64,000 nt of DNA. Source: an uncultured Lentisphaeria bacterium (GTDB taxonomy: Bacteria; Verrucomicrobiota; Lentisphaeria; Victivallales; Victivallaceae). The translations under genes were made by a program, and so were the position numbers. Location: positions 19,383 to 83,382 of the forward strand of contig CALABZ010000133.1 in NCBI GenBank assembly GCA_937888615.1. The letters are read 5' to 3'. Shown in pieces: positions 40,232 through 49,856 of the stretch (position 1 is its first letter; the number at the start of each line of letters is the position of its first letter). A model generated the notes under the pieces. It was not told where the DNA came from and did no database searches. It was given only the letters and a program-made list of their open reading frames with translations.

Positions 40232-41280
40232 TGATGAAAATACACATTCCTTTGCTGGCGGCGGTGCTTGTCTGCCTGGTGTGCGGTTGTACTTATACGC
40301 CGTTCGGTCCGTTCACGGTTCCCAATATTTATACTGTCAAGCCGCCGCAGCCGGTGAAACAGGAAGAACTTGAAGCGGAATTGCGGAAACTGCATGAACC
40401 GGACGAAACGCCGTATCGGATCACTCCCGGGGACCAGTTCAGTTTTTCCGTTTATGAATATCTGGAACTGGAAGTCCACAAACTGGTCGTGACGCCGGAC
40501 GGTTATGTGAGCCTGCCGCTGGTCGGTCCGATTAAAATCGGAGGCCTCTCCCTGGTGGAAGCGACGGAGCTGATCCGGGAACGCTTCTCCAAGTACATCC
40601 GCTCCCCATTGATTTCGTTAATCCCTTACTGGATAAATGGATACAACTTCACGATTACGGGGCGTGTCAACCAGCCCGGTTGTTACCCGATCGCCATCGG
40701 ACAGACCCACCTGATCGAAGCGATTGCCATGGCCAAAGGGCTTCAACAGGGACTGTTCAACGGCGACACCATCGAAATGGCCGACCTTGACAACGCCTAT
40801 ATTTCGCGCAACGGGAAGCTGCTGCCGGTCGATTTCCGCAAAGCTTTCGTCGAGGGGAACGCACTGCACAACATTCCGATCCGAAATGGTGATTACATCT
40901 ACATTCCTTCGGTCATGAACAGTTCCATTGCCCTGCTCGGCGAAATCAACCGCCAGACCTATGTCGGGTTCAAGGATGGCATGACGCTGCTGAATGCGTT
41001 GACTTTCGGGGGTGGGCTGCGCGAAACGCACAGCGCTTATGTCAATATCATTCGGGGCGGGATGAAAAATCCGGTGATTTATGTCGTAAACCTGGATAAA
41101 ATTCTGGAGGGCAAAGCGATGGACTTCGCGCTCAGGGCCAATGATATCGTCTATATTCCCCCGGACGGTCTCTCCGAATGGAACATCATCGTGCGTAAAG
41201 TCATGCCGAGCCTGCAGTCGCTTAACATGATGGCCGGTCCGTTCGGCAATCCGAGCGGGTACATCAATTATGCCCGGTAG
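40228..41280 (+). CDS. Polysaccharide export outer-membrane lipoprotein (Wza type)
   Basis: 350 residues. A lipoprotein signal with lipobox V-C-G-C near residue 18-21 is followed by the Poly_export domain (Y-R-I-T-P-G-D-Q-F-S-F-S-V, V-T-P-D-G-Y-V-S-L-P-L-V-G-P-I) and at least two SLBB-like beta-grasp domains (F-T-I-T-G-R-V-N-Q-P-G-C-Y-P; S-I-A-L-L-G-E-I-N-R-Q-T-Y). The final helix expected to cross the outer membrane is not obvious. It would form the outer-membrane exit of the polysaccharide with the chain-length protein. The ATG overlaps the upstream stop. Confidence 0.92.
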   Translation: MMMKIHIPLLAAVLVCLVCGCTYTPFGPFTVPNIYTVKPPQPVKQEELEAELRKLHEPDETPYRITPGDQFSFSVYEYLELEVHKLVVTPDGYVSLPLVGPIKIGGLSLVEATELIRERFSKYIRSPLISLIPYWINGYNFTITGRVNQPGCYPIAIGQTHLIEAIAMAKGLQQGLFNGDTIEMADLDNAYISRNGKLLPVDFRKAFVEGNALHNIPIRNGDYIYIPSVMNSSIALLGEINRQTYVGFKDGMTLLNALTFGGGLRETHSAYVNIIRGGMKNPVIYVVNLDKILEGKAMDFALRANDIVYIPPDGLSEWNIIVRKVMPSLQSLNMMAGPFGNPSGYINYAR

Positions 41281-41289
41281 GGAACCGCT

Positions 41290-42642
41290 TTGTCCGATCT
41301 GCTGAAAACATTAATCTTCCTGATCGTTTTTCTGGGTGTAATCCCCAGCGGGGCGATTATCGCCAAGTCCAATCCGCTTATCCGCATGATCTGCTTCTGC
41401 CTGATGGTCTATTTCACCAGTTGGAGCTGGCTGATCCATATCGCGCCGATCCCGGACTGGACCGGTACGGCCAGGGGTATCGCGTTGTCGATGAGCGACA
41501 TCCTGTCCATGATCGTCCTTTTCAGCATGATGCTCGACCGCAATTGCAAGGTCACATTCAAACCGCCCGGCACGTTTTTCTATATGCTTTATTTTCTGTT
41601 CGCGGTCATTTCGGTGCACAATGCCGTCCATGTCCTGCAATGGGGGTTTGAGATTGCCAAAATGATCTGGATGTATTTTTTCTTTGTATCGGCCTATAAC
41701 TACCTCAAAAACACCCGTGACCTGTGGGTATTGGTCTACACGGTCTGCGCCACGCTGGGTATTCTGTTCGGATATGGGGTGCTCCAGAAATATTTTCTCG
41801 GCATCTATCAGGTTATGAGCACGTTGCCGCACCAGAATTCCCTTTCCCTGTATGTTTCGTTGTTCGGCGCTCTGCTGCTGGGGGTGTTGCTGAATGAAAA
41901 AACCAGTTCATTCCAGACTGCTCTTCTCTGCTGCGGGCTTCTCTGGTCCACGCTCCTGATTTTCTTTACTTTCTCGCGCGGCGGGCTGCTTGCCTATTTC
42001 TGGGGGCTGGCGGTCGTCGGAAGCCTGTCGGTCGTCATGAGCCGGATGACAACCAAAAAAATTGTCCTGGCTGTTGCCGGAATTCTTGTCGTGACGGGCA
42101 TGGCATCTTATGCCCTGCCGCGGATCATCAACCGGTTCAGAAATGCGCCGGTCGCTTCCAAAGTCACTCGTGTGAACCTGAACAGGGCGTCCACCCGTAT
42201 TGCCAATGACTTCATTTTCGGCATTGGGGCCAACAACTACTGCGAATACTCGGGCCCTTTCCGTGAATATGCCAGGGAACAGTGGGAAAATACCAAAATA
42301 TGGGAGGATTCCTCCCCTTATGGCGGTATTGTGGAATCCGTTTACCTGCTGGTGGCGGCGGAATTCGGTTGGGGAGGGCTGGCGGCGCTGCTGATGTGGT
42401 TCCTGTTCTATTTGTACTTGGGATTTCGACTATGTTTTTACCTGCGGGGGAAAATTTGTGTCGGCATTGCCATCGGCTGTACCGGCGGAATGATCGCCAA
42501 TTACACCCAATCCCTGATCGAATGGTCGTTGAAACAGTACGCCAATTTTTATGAACTGATGCTGATTTTCGCCGTGGTCGCCGTGGTTTGGACCGAGCGG
42601 AAATCCATCGCGGCATTATCGAAACGGGGACGCGAATCATGA
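41290..42642 (+). CDS. O-antigen ligase/polymerase-like membrane protein
   Basis: 450 residues with about eleven membrane helices. The start is a TTG at 41290 preceded by AGGGAA; no ATG fits well. A large periplasmic loop (about residues 285-355) contains R-A-S-T-R-I-A-N-D-F-I-F-G-I-G-A-N-N-Y, the G-x-G-x-x-x-Y/F type motif of Wzy_C and WaaL proteins, and an earlier F-T-F-S-R-G-G-L-L-A-Y-F-W-G-L matches the S-R-x-x-x-x-x-x family motif. In a Wzy-dependent pathway it would join repeat units in the periplasm. A ligase role cannot be excluded. It lies between the exporter and the pyruvyl transferase gene. Confidence 0.85.
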   Translation: MSDLLKTLIFLIVFLGVIPSGAIIAKSNPLIRMICFCLMVYFTSWSWLIHIAPIPDWTGTARGIALSMSDILSMIVLFSMMLDRNCKVTFKPPGTFFYMLYFLFAVISVHNAVHVLQWGFEIAKMIWMYFFFVSAYNYLKNTRDLWVLVYTVCATLGILFGYGVLQKYFLGIYQVMSTLPHQNSLSLYVSLFGALLLGVLLNEKTSSFQTALLCCGLLWSTLLIFFTFSRGGLLAYFWGLAVVGSLSVVMSRMTTKKIVLAVAGILVVTGMASYALPRIINRFRNAPVASKVTRVNLNRASTRIANDFIFGIGANNYCEYSGPFREYAREQWENTKIWEDSSPYGGIVESVYLLVAAEFGWGGLAALLMWFLFYLYLGFRLCFYLRGKICVGIAIGCTGGMIANYTQSLIEWSLKQYANFYELMLIFAVVAVVWTERKSIAALSKRGRES

Positions 42643-43856
42643 AAATTCTCCTTGGAGGCATCCCGTTGGGCTGTAATAATATCGGCGACGAAGCCATTCT
42701 GGCCTGCGTGATTCGAATTTTCCGCCAGGCCAGACCGGACGCCGAACTGGTGGGGTCCACCCGCGACCGCGAGGGAACGGCCCGGAAGTTCGGCGTCGAA
42801 ACTGTGCCGCTTTACGGGTTTGAAAGGATGTTTCCGGCCGAGCATTTTCATCGGGTTCTGAAAGATATCGACCTTTTCGTATGGGCCGGCGCCACCGGGC
42901 TTTCGGATTATCCCCGGATGGGATGTACCCTGTTGCGGATCGCCCGGAGCCACGGCGTCCAAACCATGGTCTGGAGCGTGGGCATGAATGATGTCTTCAA
43001 CCCCAGTTTTTTTCAGCTTCGCGGCAAAAAACGGACCCTGTGCGGTCTGGTCCGGAAAATGACCGGTTATGACCTGAAACGGGCCTGGGAGGAACGGATG
43101 GTCCTTGCCGTCCGGCGGGAAATTGCCCGTAATCTCGGCGAATGCCGTCTGGTTGTGCTCCGGGACTGGCGCTCGCTGCGGGAACTGCGCCGCTGCGCTC
43201 CGTTCCCCGAAGCGGTTGCCGGGGCTGATTCCGCTGTGCTTCAGGATGGTGTGGATTTTGAGAAATTGCCGTGGAGCGCCGAATGCGCCGGGCGTTTCAA
43301 CAATGCCGCGAAACGGCTTGCCGTCTGCATTTCCGAACAGAATCCGATTCGTCAGCAGCGGGAGTTCTGCGAATGGCTGGACCGTCTTCACGCCGCTCGC
43401 CCGGATCTCCTGACCGTTATGATCCCGATGAACCTGAAAACCGATTATGTTCTGATGCGGGAGTTGATTTCAAACCTCGAACATCCCGAACGGGTCATGC
43501 TGACGAATTTTGGCGAACCGGAAGAAGTTCAGGCGCTTGTCGGGCGTTGTTCGCTGGTTCTCAGCAGTCGTTTGCACTTGATCATTCTGGCGCTGAATTG
43601 CCTGGTCCCGTGTATCGGTATTGCCCGGGGAAGCAAAATTCCGTTTTTTCTGGATGAATTCGGACTGCCTTGTACCGGGTCCACGGAACATATCGACTTC
43701 GCCGCGTTGTCGGAAATGGTGAACTATTATCTCGATCTGGAAGGATTCAACGAACAGGCGCGTCCCCGGCGTGAAAAACTGCTGGCCGACCTGGATGGGG
43801 CGCGATTTCTGTTGAAACAGGCATTGGACGCCCTGCCGGGGCCGAGAGGCCGTTGA
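42639..43856 (+). CDS. Polysaccharide pyruvyl transferase family protein
   Basis: 405 residues from ATG 42639, which overlaps the polymerase stop (ATGA). The N-terminal G-N-I-G-D-E-A-I-L (as in N-N-I-G-D-E-A) and the C-terminal S-S-R-L-H-L-I-I-L-A-L motif are the signatures of the CsaB/WcaK family. Such enzymes attach a pyruvate ketal from phosphoenolpyruvate to a hexose, giving the polymer negative charge. It is last in the plus-strand operon and converges with the glycosyltransferase at 43864, 7 bp away. Confidence 0.9.
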   Translation: MKILLGGIPLGCNNIGDEAILACVIRIFRQARPDAELVGSTRDREGTARKFGVETVPLYGFERMFPAEHFHRVLKDIDLFVWAGATGLSDYPRMGCTLLRIARSHGVQTMVWSVGMNDVFNPSFFQLRGKKRTLCGLVRKMTGYDLKRAWEERMVLAVRREIARNLGECRLVVLRDWRSLRELRRCAPFPEAVAGADSAVLQDGVDFEKLPWSAECAGRFNNAAKRLAVCISEQNPIRQQREFCEWLDRLHAARPDLLTVMIPMNLKTDYVLMRELISNLEHPERVMLTNFGEPEEVQALVGRCSLVLSSRLHLIILALNCLVPCIGIARGSKIPFFLDEFGLPCTGSTEHIDFAALSEMVNYYLDLEGFNEQARPRREKLLADLDGARFLLKQALDALPGPRGR

Positions 43857-43863
43857 AACGACC

Positions 43864-44862
43864 TCAGGCGGATGCCTTTTTCGAGCGGGCTTTCAGCCCG
43901 TACTTCCAACTGACCCAGGGCATGCGGGTAATGCGTAAGCCCAGCTTATGGGGAAAACGTCCTTGAAATGGCGGTTTGCCGTGTTCCTTCAGGATTTCGT
44001 TGAGCTCCGAACGAAGTATTTCCCGGTATTTCTGCATATTTTCGATTACGGCCTGACGAATTGCTTGCGGTTCCGGCCTTGATTTTGCGTATTCGCCCAC
44101 AGCTTCGGCCACGGCCTCCGGTGTATCCGGCACTTCCTTATAGGCGAACGGCGGATAAATCGTATTACGTCCGCCGAGGTTGGCGGTTTCGACGATCGGG
44201 ATGCCGCACAGCAGATATTCGGCGCTGACAAACATGGCGCCTTCCTCGCAGGAGAGGCACAGCCCGCATTTCGCCTTGCTGATTTCATCTGGAATTCTGG
44301 AGGATTTCACCTGTCTGGTATAGGCCGCATGTTTCAGGTCGGCGAGCGTTTTATCGACATAAGGGCGCTCCGATTCGTAAAAATCGCCGATCAGGCGGAG
44401 CGAGGAGACTTTTTCCGCCAGATAGTGCCGCTTGAAAGGGGTTATACGGGCGATGTAAATAGCGTCATAAATTTTTTCTTTTTTGATAATCGGGTATTTC
44501 CGTTCGTCGATAAATGCATTCTGCTGGCACAGGATTGTGCGGATGCCGAGCCGGGTCAGGCTCTCGACCTCTTCGGGGGAATTGGCCAGTACGGTGATCG
44601 ACAGGGCGGAAAGTTCCTGCATGGCCTCGGTCAGCTCTTTAGCAAAAGGTTCGGCCATTTTGGCTGTTTCGTGCTGCCACCCCAGCATCAGAAACAGGTG
44701 GATGGAGCTGTGCCCGGCGAACTCCCGGAGAAATTCAGATTTGCGGGAAGTGAAATCCCTGTCGTAGGCGAAGACAATCATGGGATTGCGGTTCAGAACA
44801 TAGCATGGGAGATATTTTTCCCAGATCAGGCCTTTGATGAATTGCTTGAGTTTATATAACAT
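43864..44862 (-). CDS. Glycosyltransferase family 4-like protein
   Basis: 332 residues from ATG 44862, preceded by GGGG; a GTG at 44880 also exists. It has a GT-B shape with a short N-terminal half. Y-I-A-R-I-T-P-F-K-R-H begins the donor domain, and E-E-G-A-M-F-V-S-A-E-Y-L-L-C-G-I-P-I-V-E-T matches the E-x7-E donor-binding segment of GT4 enzymes. N-L-G-G-R-N-T-I follows. Sugar and acceptor unknown. It is second in a two-gene operon with the lipoprotein gene, 26 bp downstream of it. Confidence 0.78.
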   Translation of the reverse strand: MLYKLKQFIKGLIWEKYLPCYVLNRNPMIVFAYDRDFTSRKSEFLREFAGHSSIHLFLMLGWQHETAKMAEPFAKELTEAMQELSALSITVLANSPEEVESLTRLGIRTILCQQNAFIDERKYPIIKKEKIYDAIYIARITPFKRHYLAEKVSSLRLIGDFYESERPYVDKTLADLKHAAYTRQVKSSRIPDEISKAKCGLCLSCEEGAMFVSAEYLLCGIPIVETANLGGRNTIYPPFAYKEVPDTPEAVAEAVGEYAKSRPEPQAIRQAVIENMQKYREILRSELNEILKEHGKPPFQGRFPHKLGLRITRMPWVSWKYGLKARSKKASA

Positions 44863-44888
44863 TTCATTCCCCGGGACCACGAAAAATT

Positions 44889-45926
44889 TCAGTTTCCAGC
44901 CGGTTGTGTTTCAAGTGTACTGTCTTTGGCATTTGGGGATTTGACCGGAACGGCGGGGGAAGCCGGGGGGGTCACTTTCGGAGCCGCAGCCGGAGCCTTG
45001 GGGGTCGATATGTCAAGCACCGGAGGTTTTACCTCGACGGGGGGAGCGACCGGTGCTTTTTCGACAGTAGTTTTCTTTTCCGCGGTGGTCTTTACTGGAA
45101 GAACTTTTTTCGCAGCTGCTTTTTCGGCAGGGGCGACCGGGGATTTTTCAACAGCAGCCGGAGTGGCCTTTTCCGCCGGGGCTTTTTCCGTAGTGGCCGG
45201 CGGGTTGGCTTCCGGAGTATTTTTCGTCCATTTCTGGCCGTAAGGGGAGGTGCCGACAAAAGTGCTGGTGGGTCTTACCGAAATTTCCTCGACCGGTGCT
45301 TTTTCGGATGCTCTCGGTTCAGGAAGTTTTTCAATGGCTTTTTCCTTGGCGTTATCGGCGTCCACTGCTTTGGCGGCCTCGGCGGCGCGTTTTTCCTGCT
45401 GTTCTTTCAGTTCCTGCTTGAGTTTTTCATCCTCGGTCGGTGAGGGGGGAATGCCCTGTTCGATGGCTTTTTCGCGGAACTTGACCTCGGCACGCCGCTT
45501 GGATTCGATCGTTTCCTGCTGCTGGAGCGTGATGGCTTCAGGATCGACAAGCGGTTCCAGTTGGATCTTGATATTGGTTTCCTTCAGTTCCCAGGCGCCG
45601 CTGGAGAAAAGTCCCAGGAATGGGAACAGGAAAATCGAGCCCAGGGCATCGATGGTTCCCACCGTGCTCAATTGATTGTTGACCGCGTAAAATGCTTCCT
45701 TGTAACCGGGCTTGTAAGCGGTGATCAGCAGCGTCCGGTTCGGATTCACTTCGACGAACTGAGGCGACAGGCAGTGGTATTCAATGCCGTTGATGATGAC
45801 ATAGGCGTCCGCCGGCAATATCGTCAGGGAGATCAGCTTTGGCCCCCGGTTGGTATAAGAACATCCGCTTCCTCCCAGAAGGATCGCGCCGGCAGTGAAA
45901 AAAGGTATAAGTTTCTGAACCCACAT
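44889..45926 (-). CDS. PEGA-like lipoprotein with long Ala/Pro/Lys-rich tail
   Basis: 345 residues. A lipoprotein signal ends at L-G-G-S-G-C (Cys22). Residues 30-75 resemble a PEGA beta-sandwich domain (I-L-P-A-D-A-Y-V-I-I-N-G-I-E-Y, P-N-R-T-L-L-I-T-A-Y-K-P-G-Y). One hydrophobic segment lies near 92-108. Residues 130-200 are helical and charged, and 205-345 are low-complexity, rich in Ala, Pro, Lys and Glu with repeated A-P-A-E-K-A and V-E-K-A-P, likely spanning the cell wall. The tail makes a misleading Gly/Ser-rich frame on the other strand. Function unknown; an envelope role is inferred. Confidence 0.8.
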   Translation of the reverse strand: MWVQKLIPFFTAGAILLGGSGCSYTNRGPKLISLTILPADAYVIINGIEYHCLSPQFVEVNPNRTLLITAYKPGYKEAFYAVNNQLSTVGTIDALGSIFLFPFLGLFSSGAWELKETNIKIQLEPLVDPEAITLQQQETIESKRRAEVKFREKAIEQGIPPSPTEDEKLKQELKEQQEKRAAEAAKAVDADNAKEKAIEKLPEPRASEKAPVEEISVRPTSTFVGTSPYGQKWTKNTPEANPPATTEKAPAEKATPAAVEKSPVAPAEKAAAKKVLPVKTTAEKKTTVEKAPVAPPVEVKPPVLDISTPKAPAAAPKVTPPASPAVPVKSPNAKDSTLETQPAGN

Positions 45927-45957
45927 ACAATATATCCTTCAATTTATTCTGAGAACT

Positions 45958-45987
45958 AATATACTACCGGATTTATAAAAAATCCAA
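45958..45987 (-). promoter_or_regulatory. Promoter of the lipoprotein-glycosyltransferase operon
   Basis: Minus strand: -35 TTGGAT (45982-45987), 18-base spacer, -10 TATATT (45958-45963). It is about 32 bp upstream of ATG 45926 and its AAGGA ribosome site. Both boxes equal those of the STAS promoter at 35534. Confidence 0.5.
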
Positions 45988-46120
45988 CTTGAATCACGTA
46001 TTTTTCGCCCAGACTGTACAATTCCTTTAAATTATTGCGGCTAAAGCATTCAAGTATGCTTGAAGCCGTGTTGAATCAGACTTTTTCCGGCCGAATATTC
46101 AAGGGGGTGATCCTATATTT

Positions 46121-46133
46121 GCGGAATCCGCAT
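46121..46133. promoter_or_regulatory. Palindromic operator-like site upstream of the GH9 gene
   Basis: TGCGGA-A-TCCGCA is a perfect 13-bp palindrome 68 bp before the GH9 start. A second inverted repeat, TTCAAG-TATG-CTTGAA, lies nearby at about 46049-46064. Either might bind a regulator; neither matches a motif I can name. Confidence 0.3.
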
Positions 46134-46200
46134 TGAAAGTCGTTGGCTTCGGTGCTATTTTCTGTAGAGATGAAAACAGGAAAAAAGGATGGAACGCGCG

Positions 46201-48807
46201 ATGAAAATGTTTGCCGCAATATTGCTTTTTCTGACGACATCATTCACGGTTTTCGCCCAGCTCTCGGAGATTACCGGCACGCCGAGGGACCGGGAACCGG
46301 CGGCGTTTCCGCAGGGCGAGCTGATCATTTTTCCGTTCACGGCCGAATACCTGGCGGTGGCGGGCAGTTATTCCGACTTCTTCGACAAGGAATTCACCGG
46401 AATATTCCATTCCCGGATGGGGTTGGCGGAAAAATATTTCAATCAGAAAAAACTGAAAGCATGGTCTTACCGTTTTTTTAATCTTTTCTCCGCGGCGGAA
46501 GTCATGGCCGCTTTTTTCCCGAAACTTCGGGACGCTTTTCAGAATCCGGCCCACTTTACCGTCACGGTAAACGGTCGGGAAGTTACCCGGCTCAAACATG
46601 GCTATTGGGTGAACGCCGTCGGCTGCAAGCGTGTTCCCCATATCAATGGTCCGGGGACGGAAGTTGTTCACAGCCCGGAACTTGTATTTTTCGCCTATAT
46701 GCAGTTGGCGCAACCGTTGAAGAATGGGGACAAGCTGAAGATCACCAGCGCTTTCGGTGAAACCGCCGAACTGGTTTACGACGATATGAAAACCATCAGC
46801 CGTTCCATCAAGGTCAATCAGGAAGGCTATGTTCCCGATGCCGGACAGAAATATGCCTACCTCGGTCAATGGCTTGGCGGCGAGCTCGGCCCCATGGACC
46901 CCTCGCAGTTCAATGGCAGGGACTTCCATATCTGCTCCGCGGATGACGGTCGGATCGTCTTTACCGGCAAGATTGAACCCCGGATGCAGGAGCAGTTCAT
47001 TAACCGTCCGAACGGTCCCGTTCCGTTGAACGGCGAAATGGTCATGCAGATGGATATTTCAAGCTTTTCAACGCCGGGGCGCTATTTCATTCACATTCCC
47101 GGAGTCGGGCGTTCCTGGGAGTTTCTGATCGGTGAGAACGGCATCGGGCGGGCGTTTTATGTACAGATGCGCGGGCTTTTCCACCAGCGTTCCGGCATTG
47201 CCAAGGAGCCGAAATACACACAGTGGAGCATGGGTATCGACCATCCTTTTTCGTATCGGGGCGGTTTCATGCCCAATGACCGCCATTATAAAGGCAAGGC
47301 GAGCCTGATCACCGATGAAAATGGGAAGAAGGTTGACGTCAGGCATTTCGACGTCGTCAAAGCCACCTCCACCAAAGAGAAACTTCCCGATGTTTACGGG
47401 GGATGGTGGGATGCGGGGGATTTCGACCGCAGGACTTATCATTTCGAGGTGGTCGACGCATTGCTTTCGGCCTATCTGCTTTTCCCTGAGAATTTTTCCG
47501 ACAACCAGCTCGACCTGCCCGAATCCGGCAACGGCATCCCGGATATCGTGGATGAAGCCGCCTGGGGAGTCGACGTCTGGCGGCGCGCCCAGAACGAAAA
47601 CGGCGGAGTCGGCTGTTGGCTCGAAGCGACCAGCCATCCCCAGAATCCCGATCCCGTAACCGATGAACAGGGGTATTATCTGGCGCTTCCTACCCGCGAA
47701 AGTACCATCCAGTACAGTGCTTATGCCGCCAAACTCGCCCGGGCTTACCGGAAGTGCGGACGTGAGGACCTGGCCGAGCTCTTTTATATTTCCGCGGCCA
47801 AGGCCTGGAATTACGCCATGAATCCAGCCAATACGGTATCGACCAGTTTCTCCATCCCGAAGATGGGGAAGTTGTTCTACAAAGAACCGGAAGAACTTGT
47901 TCAGAAAGACGTTTTCAAAGCGGCGATCAACCTTTTCCTTTACAATCGCAACCCGGACTTGCGGGCATACATCGATTCACTTGATGTCAAGGCCATCATC
48001 AATACGGCCAAGGATGAAAAGAGCGGATATTTTCTGAGTGAACTGGAAGAAGACCATGAAACATTTTTTCTGTTCAGCCAGTGGCATCGTCAGATGATTC
48101 TGAAAAAAGCTGATTTTCTGGTGGACGCCCAGCGGCAACTTGCTTACCGGAATATCAGTTGGCCGCCTGACCATCGTTTTTTCATGCATCTGGCATGGGG
48201 GCAGGCGCTTCCGTTCAAGAAAGGGAGTTTCGTCATCATGGCATGGCGGATTACCGGCGAGAAGAAATACCGTGACAGTGCCTTGCTCTGCTTTGATTGG
48301 ATGCTGGGGACGAATCCGATGGGACGCAGCATGACCACCGGACTGGGCAAAGTTTATCCGGTCCGGCTGTTGTCGCTGCCCATGTATGCGTGGCGGGACA
48401 AATGGGTCGATCCCATTCCCGGACTGACCACCTACACGTTTACCGGCACCAATAATTATGCGGTGACGGATAAGTTGTTCGGTTACGTGAACCCCCCGCG
48501 TTCCGACCATAAATACGGCGGTTGCGACATCACCATGCTGCCCAATTCTCTGAGCGGTGGCAAGACCCTGACGCGGGCGGAATGTTTCGAGGTGGTTCAG
48601 AAGGTCATTCCGATCTGGCGGCGTTTCGCCAACCTGGGAGGGTATGCCGTCAACCAGAACGAATTTACCGTCTGGGAAACCATGGCCCCGGCCGCCGCCG
48701 CTTACGGCGCGTTGCTGACCCCCGGCTGGAAGCCGCCGCCGGATTGGAAAAAGCTCAAACCGCAGAACGATATCCGCAAAATCCCCGGCTACATTTTCCT
48801 GCCGTAG
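46201..48807 (+). CDS. Secreted glycoside hydrolase family 9 protein (endoglucanase-like)
   Basis: 868 residues from ATG 46201, preceded by AAGGATGGA; an ATG four codons earlier has poor spacing. A signal peptide ends at V-F-A near residue 16. Residues about 200-300 form an N-terminal Ig-like domain (S-I-K-V-N-Q-E-G-Y-V-P-D-A). The catalytic (alpha/alpha)6 barrel follows, with G-W-W-D-A-G-D-F-D (Asp404 and Asp407, nucleophile-activating bases) and a C-terminal N-E-F-T-V-W (Glu821, general acid). It hydrolyses beta-1,4-glucans or related polymers by inversion. An extra N-terminal part (30-190) is unidentified. The gene stands alone between polysaccharide genes; it might trim the organism's own polymer or be a food-digesting enzyme. 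Confidence 0.9.
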   Translation: MKMFAAILLFLTTSFTVFAQLSEITGTPRDREPAAFPQGELIIFPFTAEYLAVAGSYSDFFDKEFTGIFHSRMGLAEKYFNQKKLKAWSYRFFNLFSAAEVMAAFFPKLRDAFQNPAHFTVTVNGREVTRLKHGYWVNAVGCKRVPHINGPGTEVVHSPELVFFAYMQLAQPLKNGDKLKITSAFGETAELVYDDMKTISRSIKVNQEGYVPDAGQKYAYLGQWLGGELGPMDPSQFNGRDFHICSADDGRIVFTGKIEPRMQEQFINRPNGPVPLNGEMVMQMDISSFSTPGRYFIHIPGVGRSWEFLIGENGIGRAFYVQMRGLFHQRSGIAKEPKYTQWSMGIDHPFSYRGGFMPNDRHYKGKASLITDENGKKVDVRHFDVVKATSTKEKLPDVYGGWWDAGDFDRRTYHFEVVDALLSAYLLFPENFSDNQLDLPESGNGIPDIVDEAAWGVDVWRRAQNENGGVGCWLEATSHPQNPDPVTDEQGYYLALPTRESTIQYSAYAAKLARAYRKCGREDLAELFYISAAKAWNYAMNPANTVSTSFSIPKMGKLFYKEPEELVQKDVFKAAINLFLYNRNPDLRAYIDSLDVKAIINTAKDEKSGYFLSELEEDHETFFLFSQWHRQMILKKADFLVDAQRQLAYRNISWPPDHRFFMHLAWGQALPFKKGSFVIMAWRITGEKKYRDSALLCFDWMLGTNPMGRSMTTGLGKVYPVRLLSLPMYAWRDKWVDPIPGLTTYTFTGTNNYAVTDKLFGYVNPPRSDHKYGGCDITMLPNSLSGGKTLTRAECFEVVQKVIPIWRRFANLGGYAVNQNEFTVWETMAPAAAAYGALLTPGWKPPPDWKKLKPQNDIRKIPGYIFLP

Positions 48808-48812
48808 GGAAA

Positions 48813-49856
48813 TCAGTTAAACCGCGTCCAGAGTTTCAGGAAAACGGCTTCGCTGTCGCCGGGTTCGGCCTCCAGGCATTTCACCAGCAGCGCCGGGATT
48901 TTCACGCGCGGGTGCTCCCGCAGGGGACGCAGTACTGACGGATTTCGCCACAGGTAACGGAGCGAGAGAAGGAAATTCTTCAAAACGTTGCCGGGCGATT
49001 CGCTTCCGGCGTATGCGATTCCGCGGGCCGCGGCGAATGGGTCCGGAAAGGTCCGTCCGCAGATGATTTCAGCGAATTGTACGGTTGATTCCAGGTAAAT
49101 CCGGCGCATTTCAAGCCAGCGCGAATTCAGGGTGTCAAATGATTCGGGTGATTCGGGCGTTGGAGTGTATTTGTATTGCAGGGCCTCTTCGTAGAGGGAG
49201 GCGAGGGGGGAATCCGGATAAAGCCGGCGGACTTCTTCCGCACGTTCCTGACCGTGCTTGCGGTAATGGTGGTTGGCGATCAGCAGCGCGTCGCCGCAGC
49301 CGAGAGCCGCTTTGTATAGATTGCGGCGGATAAATTCCGGATCGGCGGCATCGGCAAGTTTCCTGCGGGCCAGCAGGAGCCCGGTGCCGCGATTGAGCAG
49401 GAGTCTGGTGCCTTCGCGCCATGGGAGGCGCTCCAGCGGTATGACCGGCGCATCGGCGAAAATGTCCGGATCGCCGTAGATTACCCGGTAGCCGGCGAAC
49501 AACTCCTGCATCATCAGGGTTTCGGCATTGGCGTAGAGTTCGTTCCGGTCGGCGACCAGGTGGAAATCGACGTCGATGCCGAGGGTGTCTCCCCATTTCC
49601 GGGAGAGCAGATGAAAAAGATCCGCGGCTTGCGGGGAATCGGCGATCACAAAAAAATCGAGGTCGTTATAGGGTTTCCCCCCGGGGGTGGCGCCCCCTTC
49701 GCCGCGACCGTAGCCGCCGCCGAGAATGACGGCCCGGATTCCGGCGGCGGTATCCGGGAGGGCGGCGATATCGGCGGCGATTCCGTTTATCGCGTCGGAG
49801 ATGATTTCTTCAACGGCCCGGTTTTGTGTCCGGGTGAACGTTTCAGCGTTCGTCAT
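48813..49856 (-). CDS. Nucleotidyltransferase-fold protein of unknown role
   Basis: 347 residues. The N-terminal third has the DNA polymerase beta-like nucleotidyltransferase motif: G-G-G-Y-G-R-G-E-G-G, then Y-N-D-L-D-F-F-V-I, with a third acidic residue in D-V-D-F-H-L-V. The rest is helical. This matches minimal or kanamycin-type nucleotidyltransferases but not any characterised family I recognise. It overlaps the HPt gene by 14 bases, so it is the last gene of the signalling operon that begins at 51763. Whether it takes part in signalling is unknown. Confidence 0.72.
   Translation of the reverse strand: MTNAETFTRTQNRAVEEIISDAINGIAADIAALPDTAAGIRAVILGGGYGRGEGGATPGGKPYNDLDFFVIADSPQAADLFHLLSRKWGDTLGIDVDFHLVADRNELYANAETLMMQELFAGYRVIYGDPDIFADAPVIPLERLPWREGTRLLLNRGTGLLLARRKLADAADPEFIRRNLYKAALGCGDALLIANHHYRKHGQERAEEVRRLYPDSPLASLYEEALQYKYTPTPESPESFDTLNSRWLEMRRIYLESTVQFAEIICGRTFPDPFAAARGIAYAGSESPGNVLKNFLLSLRYLWRNPSVLRPLREHPRVKIPALLVKCLEAEPGDSEAVFLKLWTRFN

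Noticed and set aside
44904..45443. Gly/Arg/Phe-rich plus-strand frame opposite the lipoprotein
   Set aside because: It is the complement of the Ala/Pro/Lys-rich tail and not a real repetitive protein.
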